A stretch of DNA of 64,000 nt from Flavobacterium branchiarum (GCF_030409845.1 NZ_JAUFQQ010000003.1:2418001-2482000), one strand, 5' to 3'. Shown: positions 44,635 to 52,742, counted from the first letter of the stretch. The notes: generated by a model not told the origin, from the sequence alone. A program made the numbers and translations.

Positions 44635-45471
44635 ATGTCAAACATTTATATTGGGTATCACTTTACGATTGAACCTAAAGAATTAGGATCAGAAATACTA
44701 ATTGCTGAATTAGGCGAGAAAGCATTTGAGAGTTTTACCGAAACTGAAACTGGGATTTCTGCATTTGTACAAAAAGATTTATGGGATGAAGCAATTCTAG
44801 AAGGTATTCATATTTTACAATCGGATGAATTTAAAATTGAGTATACATTTGAAGAAATAGAGCAAGTTAACTGGAATGAAGAATGGGAAAAAAACTTCGA
44901 ACCTATTGATGTTGATGGAAACTGTCATGTTCGTGCTCCTTTTCACCCAAAAACAAATGCTGAATTTGATATTGTAATCGAACCAAAAATGAGTTTTGGT
45001 ACAGGTCATCACGAAACAACTCATATGATGATTCAACATTTATTAGAAATGGATGTTAATGGAATGAAAACCTTAGATATGGGTTGCGGAACTGCTATTT
45101 TAGCTATTCTAGCCGAAATGAAAGGTGCTCAACCTATTGATGCTATTGACATTGATAATTGGTGTTATTTAAACTCAATAGAAAACGCAGAACGCAATAA
45201 TTGCAATCACATTACCGTTTATGAAGGTGATGCAGCTTTGTTAGCAGGAAAAAAATACGACTTGATTATTGCTAATATCAACCGTAATATTTTATTAAAC
45301 GACATGCAAAGCTATGTTGATTGCTTAAATCCAAAAGGAACTTTATTATTAAGTGGTTTCTATGAAGAAGACATTCCTTATATTGATGCAACTTGCACAG
45401 AAAAGGGCTTAAAATATGTTAAAAAATTTCAAAGAAATAATTGGGTTTCTTTAAAATACGTAAATTTGTAG
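44635..45471 (+). CDS. prmA: Ribosomal protein L11 methyltransferase
   Basis: The 278-residue enzyme methylates ribosomal protein uL11 with S-adenosylmethionine. It has the PrmA N-terminal domain, then MSFGTGHHETTHMMIQHL (substrate/SAM motif unique to PrmA), MKTLDMGCGTAILAILA (SAM motif I), AIDIDNWCYLNSIENAERNN (motif II) and YDLIIANINRNILL (motif IV). Complete and of normal length. It is followed by clpS at 35 bases and may be cotranscribed with it, as in other Flavobacteriaceae. Confidence 0.95.
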   Translation: MSNIYIGYHFTIEPKELGSEILIAELGEKAFESFTETETGISAFVQKDLWDEAILEGIHILQSDEFKIEYTFEEIEQVNWNEEWEKNFEPIDVDGNCHVRAPFHPKTNAEFDIVIEPKMSFGTGHHETTHMMIQHLLEMDVNGMKTLDMGCGTAILAILAEMKGAQPIDAIDIDNWCYLNSIENAERNNCNHITVYEGDAALLAGKKYDLIIANINRNILLNDMQSYVDCLNPKGTLLLSGFYEEDIPYIDATCTEKGLKYVKKFQRNNWVSLKYVNL

Positions 45472-45506
45472 TTAATTAGTTACGAAATTACAAAAGCTGA
45501 ATAAAA

Positions 45507-45782
45507 ATGAGTACTAAAGAAAAAGTAAAAGAAAGAGTTCGGGAAAAAGAATCAATATCTTTTAACAACGAAATCATTGTATATAACGATGATGTAAATA
45601 CTTTTGATCATGTAATAGAAACTTTAATTCGCGTGTGCAATCATACACCTGAACAAGCTGAACAATGCTCTTTGATTGTTCATTACAACGGAAAATGTAC
45701 CGTAAAAACGGGATCAATAGATAAATTAAAACCACAATGCACTCAACTTTTAGAAGCTGGATTAAGTGCAGAGATAGTGTAA
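45507..45782 (+). CDS. clpS: ATP-dependent Clp protease adaptor ClpS
   Basis: The 91-residue protein is the ClpS adaptor, which brings N-degron substrates to ClpAP/ClpCP. After a charged N-terminus comes YNDDVNTFDHVIETLIRVCNH, with the N-end-rule pocket residues (Asn and Asp in YNDDVNTF) and the central HxxxAxxC-like TPEQAEQCSLIVHYNGKCTV. Length is normal. It has its own downstream hairpin, which also holds the next gene's promoter. Confidence 0.93.
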   Translation: MSTKEKVKERVREKESISFNNEIIVYNDDVNTFDHVIETLIRVCNHTPEQAEQCSLIVHYNGKCTVKTGSIDKLKPQCTQLLEAGLSAEIV

Positions 45783-45803
45783 AAAAATTATCAATAATTT
45801 AAG

Positions 45804-45852
45804 AAATAGTGTAATTTATTCTATATTTGAATAAAATACACTATTTTTTTTA
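45804..45852 (+). terminator. clpS terminator hairpin with an embedded TATATTTG promoter element
   Basis: The stem AAATAGTGTA / TACACTATTT continues inside with TTTATTC / GAATAAA and ends in a run of T. The loop, TATATTTG at 45822-45829, is a perfect TAnnTTTG -7 element for the next gene, whose ATG (45852) follows the T-run directly. Confidence 0.75.
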
Positions 45853-47123
45853 TGGAAGAGTACGGGAAAATATTAATTATTGCAATGCCGATTTTTTTAT
45901 TACTAATTATAATCGAAAAATCTTATGGTTTATACATAAAACAAGACCATGTACCACTTATAGATAGCGTATCTAGTATAAGCTCTGGAATTACAAATTC
46001 AGTAAAAGACATTCTAGGTCTTACCATTACTTTCATTTCGTATGAATGGCTAGTTTCTAAAATTGCTGTTTACCATATAGAAAACACTATTATTACCTAT
46101 ATCGTTGGATTTATTGTTATTGATTTTTATGGTTATTGGAGCCACCGCCTATCCCATCAAATCAACTTTCTTTGGAACAAACATGCTATTCATCATAGTA
46201 GCGAAGAATTTAATCTTGCTTGTGCCTTGCGCCAACCCATTGCTAGTTTTGTTAATTTATTTACTTTTTTACTAATACCAGCTGCCCTACTTGGCGTTCC
46301 AGCAACTGTAATTGCTATTACACTACCACTGCATTTATTTTTACAATTTTGGTATCACACCAAGTATATCAAAAAAATGGGTGTTTTAGAACATATCTTA
46401 GTTACTCCCTCTCATCACAGGGTTCATCATGCCATAAATCCTGAATATTTAGATAAAAACCATTCACAGATTTTTATATTCTGGGATAAAATTTTTGGTA
46501 CTTTTCAGGAAGAATTAGAAACTGTACCGCCTGTTTTTGGTATTACGAGACCTGCAAATACATGGAATCCTATTCGAATTAATTTTCAGCATCTCGCATT
46601 AATGATTAGTGATGCATGGCGTGCTGAGAATTGGAAAGATAAATTTACTATTTGGTTTAAACCAACCGGCTGGCGACCTGAAAATTTTGAAGAAAAATAT
46701 CCCGTAAATAAAATTACCGACGTATATAATTATGCTAAATACGGTACTGATAATTCTACAAAACTTATCTATTGGTCGATTACTCAAGTTATGATAACCC
46801 TTTTATTTGTAAGCTATTTATTTAGTAACATTGCCAAGATCGGTTTTCCAAATATCTTTTATTATGGCTTTTTTATTTTTATCACTATCTACAGTTATAC
46901 GGAACTAATGGACAAAAATCGTTTTGCTGTTTTATGGGAAAGCTTACGATTAGTAACTGTTCTTGCAATTATTTATTATTTCGGAGATTGGTTTGGTCTG
47001 AACGCAGTCTTTCCTTTTGGAAATATTGTTATTATCGGATACCTTATTATTTCCTTATTAATCACGATTTATTTCGTGAAAATCGATTTCAAAAACACAA
47101 AACCTGTTCTGGTAAACTCTTAA
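45852..47123 (+). CDS. Alkylglycerol monooxygenase-like sterol-desaturase-family membrane protein
   Basis: The 423-residue integral membrane protein has a fatty-acid hydroxylase core with the eight-histidine di-iron pattern: SHRLSH (98-102), HAIHH (111-115), and SHHRVHH (188-193), plus KHAIHHSSEEFNLACALRQP and TPSHHRVHHAINPEYLDKNH, which I recall as close to animal alkylglycerol monooxygenase (TMEM195). The long C-terminal transmembrane region (after residue 230) also fits that group, not the shorter sterol desaturases. If so, it would cleave O-alkyl ether bonds of glycerol lipids using a pterin cofactor; the electron donor is unknown. It is followed at 9 bases by a YhhN/TMEM86 lysoplasmalogenase. 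Confidence 0.85.
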   Translation: MEEYGKILIIAMPIFLLLIIIEKSYGLYIKQDHVPLIDSVSSISSGITNSVKDILGLTITFISYEWLVSKIAVYHIENTIITYIVGFIVIDFYGYWSHRLSHQINFLWNKHAIHHSSEEFNLACALRQPIASFVNLFTFLLIPAALLGVPATVIAITLPLHLFLQFWYHTKYIKKMGVLEHILVTPSHHRVHHAINPEYLDKNHSQIFIFWDKIFGTFQEELETVPPVFGITRPANTWNPIRINFQHLALMISDAWRAENWKDKFTIWFKPTGWRPENFEEKYPVNKITDVYNYAKYGTDNSTKLIYWSITQVMITLLFVSYLFSNIAKIGFPNIFYYGFFIFITIYSYTELMDKNRFAVLWESLRLVTVLAIIYYFGDWFGLNAVFPFGNIVIIGYLIISLLITIYFVKIDFKNTKPVLVNS

Positions 47124-47132
47124 ATACAACCT

Positions 47133-47810
47133 ATGAAAAGCCCTTTATTCTTAAAAATCTACCTTGGTTTTAGTTTATTTTATCTTTTAATTCTTCTTTT
47201 TAATCTTGAACATATTGCCTGGTATCTAAAAGGATTACTTCTTCCCATTTTATGGCTAGCGGTTTATTTTTCTGGTGATTTCCCATCTAAAAAAATACTG
47301 CTTGGTGCTCTCTTATTTTCATGGATAGGCGATGTTATTTTATTATTTGCGCCTATTGCCGAAATCTATTTTATACTAGGTTTAGTAGCATTTTTAATAT
47401 CTCACGTTATTTATATCATTCTGTTTAACAAACAAAATAGATCAGATGTGGTAAAAAACAAAGGTGCTTTTTACATGGGTTTATTAGCTATTTTGATTTA
47501 TTTAACATCAATGCTTACCGTATTACTACCAAAACTAGGTGATTTACAAGTTCCTGTAATTGTTTATGCACTAACAATTTCTACAATGCTTTTACATGCA
47601 TTTAGAGGTTACTTAGTTTGGAATAAACCTGCTAACACTTATATATTTGTTGGAGCTATTATTTTTGTACTCTCTGATAGTATCTTGGCAATGGATAAAT
47701 TTTACGAACCTATTGATAAAAATTCGTTTTTTATAATGCTAACTTATCTTATGGCACAATATCTGATTGTAATTGGTATCTTGAAACTGAATTCAATTAA
47801 AACGAAATAG
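47133..47810 (+). CDS. YhhN/TMEM86-family lysoplasmalogenase-like membrane protein
   Basis: The 225-residue protein has eight or so transmembrane helices and the YhhN signature: FSWIGDVILLFAPIAEIYFILGLVAFLISHVIYI (G-D, H-x-x-Y) and VGAIIFVLSDSILAMDKFYEP (SDS/D-K). TMEM86 members hydrolyse the vinyl ether of lysoplasmalogen in animals; the bacterial branch is less studied. The gene follows a putative alkylglycerol monooxygenase at 9 bases, so the two form an ether-lipid-cleaving pair by prediction. Start and length are usual for the family. Confidence 0.85.
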   Translation: MKSPLFLKIYLGFSLFYLLILLFNLEHIAWYLKGLLLPILWLAVYFSGDFPSKKILLGALLFSWIGDVILLFAPIAEIYFILGLVAFLISHVIYIILFNKQNRSDVVKNKGAFYMGLLAILIYLTSMLTVLLPKLGDLQVPVIVYALTISTMLLHAFRGYLVWNKPANTYIFVGAIIFVLSDSILAMDKFYEPIDKNSFFIMLTYLMAQYLIVIGILKLNSIKTK

Positions 47811-47969
47811 AAACAAGCTTGCAGTTAATCTGATTTTACTAATTAGCTAATTAAAGAAATCTAAAAATAATTTAAGAGTGCTCCGGCAATCATTTGCCCC
47901 AATTTATTAGGTCTTTGCTGCGATTAATTTTAATTCTTTTTATCTGTGGTTTATTTCTATAAAACCTTT

Positions 47970-47977
47970 TACATTTG
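47970..47977 (+). promoter_or_regulatory. Promoter -7 element of the small lipoprotein gene
   Basis: TACATTTG matches TAnnTTTG and lies 23 bases before the ATG at 48000. Confidence 0.55.
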
Positions 47978-47999
47978 TATCATCAAACTGCCAAAAATC

Positions 48000-48449
48000 A
48001 TGAAAAAATTAGCCTTTTTTATAGTTTTACTAATCACTGCCACATCTTGTGTAAGTACAAAGTCTACTTTAAAAAATGTAGATGATAATGCACCAAACTT
48101 AACCCTAACTAAAGACAATACTTTTGTTATTACAGCATACAGTAAAGACAAAAAATATGGCTATGATAAGGATTACCCAGTAAATATTTTCTACAGAACA
48201 TCTAAAGATGAAACGATTAACCAACAACGTTTTTTAAATGCTTTAGCTGGCCCAAATGGAGAAAAGATAACTTATACTAAGCTTGAGAGCTGTTGTCCGT
48301 TTCCTTCTAAAAGAAGTGATATGGGAGCTGGATTTCTTGACGTATACGAACTAAAATGGGAAGGTCAGAAAAAACCAATTCATTTATATCTGAACATCTA
48401 CGAAAAAGGAATTTTGATGGTGCCTCTTGGATTGACTTTGAAGAAATAA
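48000..48449 (+). CDS. Small lipoprotein, widespread in Flavobacteriaceae
   Basis: The 149-residue product has signal MKKLAFFIVLLITATSC with lipobox ATSC; the start is set by the promoter -7 element 23 bases upstream. The mature part holds DYPVNIFYRTSKDETINQQR, RFLNALAGPNGEKITYTKLE, SCCPFPSKRSDMGAGFLDVY and LYLNIYEKGILMVPLGLTLK, a compact mixed alpha/beta domain with a conserved SCCPF pair of cysteines. I recall relatives named 2-dehydro-3-deoxyphosphooctonate aldolase in databases, probably by transfer from the neighbouring kdsA; the sequence has no aldolase barrel. Function unknown. Confidence 0.72.
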   Translation: MKKLAFFIVLLITATSCVSTKSTLKNVDDNAPNLTLTKDNTFVITAYSKDKKYGYDKDYPVNIFYRTSKDETINQQRFLNALAGPNGEKITYTKLESCCPFPSKRSDMGAGFLDVYELKWEGQKKPIHLYLNIYEKGILMVPLGLTLKK

Positions 48450-48455
48450 TACTCA

Positions 48456-48790
48456 GTGTTCAGTCGCAGTTTGCGATGTCATCCTGAGCGGAGTCGAAGG
48501 GCAGTCTCAGTTTACAGTCTCAGTTTACAGTCTCGGTTTACAGTCTCAGTTTGCGATGTCATCCTGAGCGGAGTCGAAGGGCAGTCTCAGTTTACATTCT
48601 CGGTTTGCAGTCTCAGTTTACGATGTCATCCTGAGCGGAGTCGAAGGACAGTCTCAGTTTACAGCCTCGGTTTGCAGTCTCGGTTTGCAGTCTCGGTTTA
48701 CGATGTCATCCTGAGCGGAGTCGAAGGACAGTCTCAGTTTGCAGTCTCAGTTTGCGATATCATCCTGAGCGGAGTCGAAGTACAGGATTC
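48456..48790 (+). repeat. Array of TGTCATCCTGAGCGGAGTCGA words with CAGTCTCAGTTTACA spacers
   Basis: The word ATGTCATCCTGAGCGGAGTC appears five times (from 48477, 48557, 48624, 48705 and, as a variant, 48758) between short CAGTCTCAGTTTACA and CAGTCTCGGTTTGCA units. A frame through it spells CHPERSRR and VILSGVEG, words I recognise from spurious frames in many genomes. It is non-coding. The same word occurs in reverse orientation at 14772-14941 and once at 34598. Confidence 0.9.
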
Positions 48791-48984
48791 AGTTCTTTAC
48801 TTTAATAATAAAAGTAGTGAAAAAAAATATCACAAAGAATGTCCGGAATATCAGCTTTTATAATTTCCACAGTTTTACCTGTAATGGTATTCCCCTATTT
48901 ATATTATCTACATAAATTCATTTTTTTCTTGATTAGTTATACATGATAAATATCATTTATTAGTTTATAGCAATGACTTAATAT

Positions 48985-49063
48985 TGCCTTTGCTTAAAAT
49001 GTTTGGCTTGGCTTTGTCATAGGTATCTAGTAAACTGAGTTTAAAATGAAACTCAGTTTTTTA
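48985..49063 (+). ncRNA. Candidate small RNA upstream of kdsA
   Basis: A promoter-like TGCCTTTG (48985-48992, one mismatch to TAnnTTTG; possible -33 TTTA at 48964) is followed after about 40 bases by a clean terminator, AAACTGAGTTT / AAACTCAGTTT plus TTTTT (49032-49063). Nothing coding lies between them. It could equally be an unrelated terminator after the upstream repeat region. Confidence 0.3.
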
Positions 49064-49212
49064 TAACTCCTCTCTTAATAACTATATAGCAATCAGTTGA
49101 AACTTACGTTTAGTATATTAAAAAGGGTTTTAAAGAAAATTAGTACAGTAGATAAGATGGAATGCTTCTTAAAAAAAACTTAATTCTTAATCTGTAAATC
49201 GCAAATCATAAC

Positions 49213-49220
49213 TACCTTTG
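49213..49220 (+). promoter_or_regulatory. Promoter -7 element of kdsA
   Basis: TACCTTTG is a perfect TAnnTTTG, 22 bases before the chosen ATG at 49242. Confidence 0.6.
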
Positions 49221-49241
49221 CACATTCAAAAATTACATACT

Positions 49242-50060
49242 ATGAACATACAACATATTCCACAAATTAAGCATACAGATAGCGGTAATTTCTTTTTATT
49301 AGCAGGGCCTTGTGCCATTGAAGGTGAAGAGATGGCAATGCGTATTGCTGAAAAATTAATTGGTATTACCGATAAACTTCAAATTCCTTATGTTTTTAAG
49401 GGATCATTTAAAAAAGCAAACCGTTCTAGAATTGATAGCTTCTCTGGAATTGGTGATGAAAAAGCATTAAAAATCTTAAGAAAAGTTTCTGAAACATTTC
49501 ATGTTCCTACTGTAACTGATATTCACACTAATGAAGATGCTGAAATGGCTGCTCAATATGTAGATGTTTTACAAATACCTGCATTTTTAGTACGTCAAAC
49601 TGATCTAGTTGTGGCTGCAGCCAATACTGGAAAGGTAGTTAACTTGAAAAAAGGACAATTTATGAGTCCTGAAAGCATGAAACACGCTGTACAAAAAGTA
49701 TTAGATTGTAACAATCAAAATGTTATGGTTACTGACCGTGGTACTATGTTTGGCTACCAAGATATGATTGTTGACTATAGAGGTATTCCAACAATGCAAC
49801 AATATGCTACAACTGTTCTTGATGTAACACATTCGCTACAACAACCTAACCAAACTGTAGGTGTAACTGGCGGAAGACCTGATATGATCGAAACGGTTGC
49901 AAAAGCAGGTATTGCTGTAGGCGTTGATGGTATTTTTATCGAAACGCATTTTGACCCAGCTAATGCTAAAAGTGATGGTGCAAACATGTTACATTTAGAC
50001 TATTTTGAAGATTTAATGACTAAACTGGTTGCTATCAGAAAAACCATTAATCAATTTTAA
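49242..50060 (+). CDS. kdsA: 3-deoxy-8-phosphooctulonate synthase (metal-dependent type)
   Basis: The 272-residue TIM-barrel enzyme condenses arabinose-5-phosphate with phosphoenolpyruvate to Kdo-8-phosphate for lipopolysaccharide. It has LAGPCAIEGEE near the N-terminus, FKGSFKKANRSRIDSF, TDIHTNEDAE, PAFLVRQTDLV, TDRGTMFGYQDMIVDYRGIP and IFIETHFDPANAKSDG. Cys24 in GPCAIE is the metal ligand of the metal-dependent class; E. coli KdsA has Asn there. The ATG at 49242 gives the usual N-terminus. An outer-membrane protein gene follows at 16 bases. Confidence 0.95.
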   Translation: MNIQHIPQIKHTDSGNFFLLAGPCAIEGEEMAMRIAEKLIGITDKLQIPYVFKGSFKKANRSRIDSFSGIGDEKALKILRKVSETFHVPTVTDIHTNEDAEMAAQYVDVLQIPAFLVRQTDLVVAAANTGKVVNLKKGQFMSPESMKHAVQKVLDCNNQNVMVTDRGTMFGYQDMIVDYRGIPTMQQYATTVLDVTHSLQQPNQTVGVTGGRPDMIETVAKAGIAVGVDGIFIETHFDPANAKSDGANMLHLDYFEDLMTKLVAIRKTINQF

Positions 50061-50076
50061 TTTTAAATTTTTTACA

Positions 50077-50922
50077 TTGAAAACTAATTTTATTTTATTT
50101 TTCTTGTTCTGTTTTTCAATAAACACTTTTGCACAAGAACAAATAGCAGTACAAGATAAATACACAGCACACAATAAAGGGAAATTCTTCGTTTCTTGGG
50201 GTGGTAACAGAGAAAGTTATAGTAAATCGGACGTTACATTTAGAGGTAAAGATTATAATTTCACATTAAACAATGTATCTGCGCATGACAAACCAAAAGG
50301 ATGGCATGTAGATTATATTAATCCAGCTAATATGACAATTCCACAAACTAATTTACGTTTGGGTTATTTTATTAGTGATCACTACAGTGTAACAATTGGT
50401 CTTGATCACATGAAATATGTAATGTACCAAGATCGTGAAGTTGGAATTAACGGATATTATCCAAATGCTGGATCATACGATGAACTAGTTGCTGGAGATC
50501 CTAATAAAGTTCTTTTAACTGAAAAATTCTTAATGTACGAACATACAGATGGTTTAAACTATATCAATACTGAAGTTTCGAGATTTGATGACATTTCAAA
50601 ATTGTTTAATCTTCCTAATACAGATAAGGTTCAAATTAACTTAACTGAAGGTTTAGGTTTTGGAATTTTATATCCAAAAACCAATACTACTCTTTTAGGT
50701 AAAGAGCGTCATGATGATTTTCACGTTTCAGGATATGGTTTATCTGCTAAAGCAGGTATAAATATTACTTTCTTCAAACATTTTTACATACAAGGAGAAT
50801 TAAAAGGTGGTTATATCAATATGCAAGACATTAGAACTACTCAAAGTAGTGCTGATAGTGCCTCTCAAGATTTCTTCTTTTTCCAGAGAATTATTGCTTT
50901 CGGAGGTATCTTCAGATTGTAA
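50077..50922 (+). CDS. Exported outer-membrane beta-barrel-like protein
   Basis: A TTG start at 50077 gives the signal peptide MKTNFILFFLFCFSINTFAQ; the frame upstream runs into the end of kdsA and is not used. The 281-residue product has beta-strand stretches with aromatic girdle residues (KFFVSWGGNRESYS, TNLRLGYFISDHYSVTIGLDHM, VSGYGLSAKAGINITFFKHFYI), ending in IIAFGGIFRL, as expected of a small outer-membrane barrel. No close family is recognised. It follows kdsA closely and may share its transcript. Confidence 0.75.
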   Translation: MKTNFILFFLFCFSINTFAQEQIAVQDKYTAHNKGKFFVSWGGNRESYSKSDVTFRGKDYNFTLNNVSAHDKPKGWHVDYINPANMTIPQTNLRLGYFISDHYSVTIGLDHMKYVMYQDREVGINGYYPNAGSYDELVAGDPNKVLLTEKFLMYEHTDGLNYINTEVSRFDDISKLFNLPNTDKVQINLTEGLGFGILYPKTNTTLLGKERHDDFHVSGYGLSAKAGINITFFKHFYIQGELKGGYINMQDIRTTQSSADSASQDFFFFQRIIAFGGIFRL

Positions 50923-50954
50923 TTTATAAATTCATAAAAATAGTTGCCATTTTA

Positions 50955-50986
50955 TTTGGTGACTATTTTTTTAATTACTTACTTTG
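50955..50986 (+). promoter_or_regulatory. Promoter of the first gene of the CreD locus
   Basis: TTTG (50955-50958), 20 bases, then TTACTTTG (50979-50986), one mismatch to TAnnTTTG. The -7 element is the left arm of the operator-like inverted repeat. Confidence 0.55.
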
Positions 50987-50998
50987 TATTTCAAAGTA
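50980..50998. promoter_or_regulatory. Operator-like inverted repeat, site 1: TACTTTG-N5-CAAAGTA
   Basis: A perfect seven-base inverted repeat around TATTT covers the promoter -7 region and the expected transcription start. The same pattern recurs at 52649 and 52743, all within one gene cluster with an HTH_34 regulator. Confidence 0.7.
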
Positions 50999-51004
50999 CT
51001 TTAT

Positions 51005-51610
51005 ATGGAAGATAAATATTTACAGGATATTAGTGAAATAAAAAACATGATGAATAAATCTTCACAGTTTATTTCATTAAGTGGTTTATCAGGAATTATG
51101 GCAGGAATATATGCTCTTATTGGTGCTTATATCGCCAATGGTCTTATTGATAACCATGCAGGATACTATATAACTCTTGAGAGTAAAACTTTTAAGTTAA
51201 TTGTACTTACTGCGTTTTTAGTGCTATTATTTTCAATTATTACTTCTGCAATACTAACAGTAAGTAAGGCAAAAAAGGAAGGTGAAAAAATATGGAATAC
51301 AGCCTCAAAAAGATTATTAATTAATTTCATGATTCCGCTTGTAACGGGGGGGATTTTCGGCTTACTTTTGCTACGAATTGGTTATTATGGTTTAATCGCT
51401 CCTATCACACTCCTATTTTACGGATTGGCTTGCGTTAATGCTAGTAAATACACTTTGAGAGATGTACGTTATTTAGGTATTACAATAATTATTCTTGGTT
51501 TAATCGCAACTGAATTCTCCGGTTATGCTTTAGAGTTTTGGGCATTAGGTTTTGGTGTTTGCCATATTCTATACGGAAGCATCATGTATTTTAAATACGA
51601 TAGAAAATAA
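51005..51610 (+). CDS. Multi-pass membrane protein, first gene of the CreD/HTH_34 locus
   Basis: The 201-residue protein starts at ATG 51005, seven bases after operator site 1; an in-frame ATG at 50984 lies inside the operator. A short soluble head (MEDKYLQDISEIKNMMNKSS) precedes five to six hydrophobic segments (from about residue 28: GIMAGIYALIGAYIANGLI, LIVLTAFLVLLFSIIT, then three more to the C-terminus). I know no function. It is the first gene downstream of a promoter that is likely repressible by the HTH_34 regulator two genes away. Confidence 0.75.
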   Translation: MEDKYLQDISEIKNMMNKSSQFISLSGLSGIMAGIYALIGAYIANGLIDNHAGYYITLESKTFKLIVLTAFLVLLFSIITSAILTVSKAKKEGEKIWNTASKRLLINFMIPLVTGGIFGLLLLRIGYYGLIAPITLLFYGLACVNASKYTLRDVRYLGITIIILGLIATEFSGYALEFWALGFGVCHILYGSIMYFKYDRK

Positions 51611-51640
51611 TTTTTGATTGGTATAATTTAAAAACAAAAG

Positions 51641-52330
51641 ATGAAAAAATTTAAATATATATTTGCTGGAGTTACCTTAATTATTAGCTTTTGCTTTGCT
51701 TTATATATTACAAAGCAATTTTTTCCGAACGATCCTTTTTCCAAAGCTACAGTTGAAAATCTGAAGTCAAAGAATACTATTTTAGATAAAATTCAGCCAG
51801 GTGATTTAATTTTTCAAACTTCTGAATCTTCTCAATGTGAAGCAGTAAGAATTGCAACAAACTCAAAATTCTCGCACTGTGGTATCGTTTATTTTTTAGA
51901 TGGCAAGCAGTTTGTTTTTGAAGCTGTTCAGCCTGTAAGACTAACTCCTTTAGATGAATGGATTAAGCATGGAAAAGATCAAAAAATTGTTGTAAAAAGA
52001 TTGAAAGATACTACTGTTCTAACACCAACTGTTATTGAGAAAATGGAAATTTACAGTCGGAACTTCCTTAATACTGATTATGATCCTTATTTTGGTTGGT
52101 CTGACGATAAACTTTATTGTTCCGAGTTAATTTGGAAAATTTATAAAAATGGAGCTGGTATTGAATTATGTCCGTTGCAGAAACTAAAAGATTTTAATCT
52201 AGATGACAAACGTGTTCAAAAAATATTAAAAGAACGATATGGTAACCATATTCCACTTGAGGAAGATGTAGTTGCTCCATCAAACATCGTTGATTCTAAA
52301 TTATTAAAAACTGTAATTGATACCTATTAA
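51641..52330 (+). CDS. YiiX/YebB-family permuted NlpC/P60-like hydrolase, membrane anchored
   Basis: The 229-residue product has an N-terminal hydrophobic anchor (about 5-25) and a papain-like fold in permuted order: IQPGDLIFQTS, FSHCGIVYF with His79, FEAVQPVRLTP with Glu94, and LYCSELIWK with Cys160. These are the YiiX/YebB (DUF830) signatures, in which the catalytic histidine precedes the cysteine. Such enzymes act on peptidoglycan or lipid/amide bonds; the target is not known. The stop is three bases before the TTG of the regulator, so they are coupled. Confidence 0.88.
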   Translation: MKKFKYIFAGVTLIISFCFALYITKQFFPNDPFSKATVENLKSKNTILDKIQPGDLIFQTSESSQCEAVRIATNSKFSHCGIVYFLDGKQFVFEAVQPVRLTPLDEWIKHGKDQKIVVKRLKDTTVLTPTVIEKMEIYSRNFLNTDYDPYFGWSDDKLYCSELIWKIYKNGAGIELCPLQKLKDFNLDDKRVQKILKERYGNHIPLEEDVVAPSNIVDSKLLKTVIDTY

Positions 52331-52333
52331 AAA

Positions 52334-52630
52334 TTGAAGAGTATAATTCAAAATATAAATAAAGCTTTTGACCATCGCATTCGACTTGGCATCATGTCTG
52401 TATTGATGGTCAATGAATCGGCTGATTTTAGTACTCTAAAAGAGCTCCTAGGTGTTACTGACGGTAATTTAGCCAGTCATGCTAAGGCATTGGAATTGGA
52501 AAACTATATTGAGATACAAAAACAGTTTATTGGTAAAAAACCTAATACTAGTTACAGGGCAACCAAAGAAGGTAGACTTGCATTTGTAGCACATATTGAC
52601 GCTCTTGAAAAATTGATACAAAAAAAGTAA
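52334..52630 (+). CDS. HTH_34-type winged-helix transcriptional regulator
   Basis: The 98-residue protein starts with TTG (MKSIIQNINKAFDHRIRLGI) and is a compact winged helix: VLMVNESADFSTLKELLGVT, DGNLASHAKALELENYIEIQ (recognition helix) and YRATKEGRLAFVAHIDALEK (wing and dimer helix). ArsR/MarR-like relatives regulate their own gene cluster. It is the only regulator in the cluster and the likely binder of the TACTTTG-N5-CAAAGTA sites; this is inference. Its end is partly duplicated in the downstream gap (52699-52715). Confidence 0.88.
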   Translation: MKSIIQNINKAFDHRIRLGIMSVLMVNESADFSTLKELLGVTDGNLASHAKALELENYIEIQKQFIGKKPNTSYRATKEGRLAFVAHIDALEKLIQKK

Positions 52631-52648
52631 AACCTTTTTTTAATCACT

Positions 52649-52667
52649 TACTTTGAAAAACAAAGTA
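52649..52667. promoter_or_regulatory. Operator-like inverted repeat, site 2: TACTTTG-AAAAA-CAAAGTA
   Basis: A perfect copy of the seven-base arms with a five-base spacer, 18 bases after the regulator stop codon. Confidence 0.65.
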
Positions 52668-52742
52668 CTTTTAACAAATATTACATAAAAATATTAATTG
52701 AAAAATTGATACAGGAAAAACAACACCCTTTTTTTAACTATT

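Noticed and set aside
48456..48863. A 135-codon plus-strand frame through the repeat array
   Set aside because: It is built from repeat words (CHPERSRR, VILSGVEG) in all frames and has no start context; it is a by-product of the array period.
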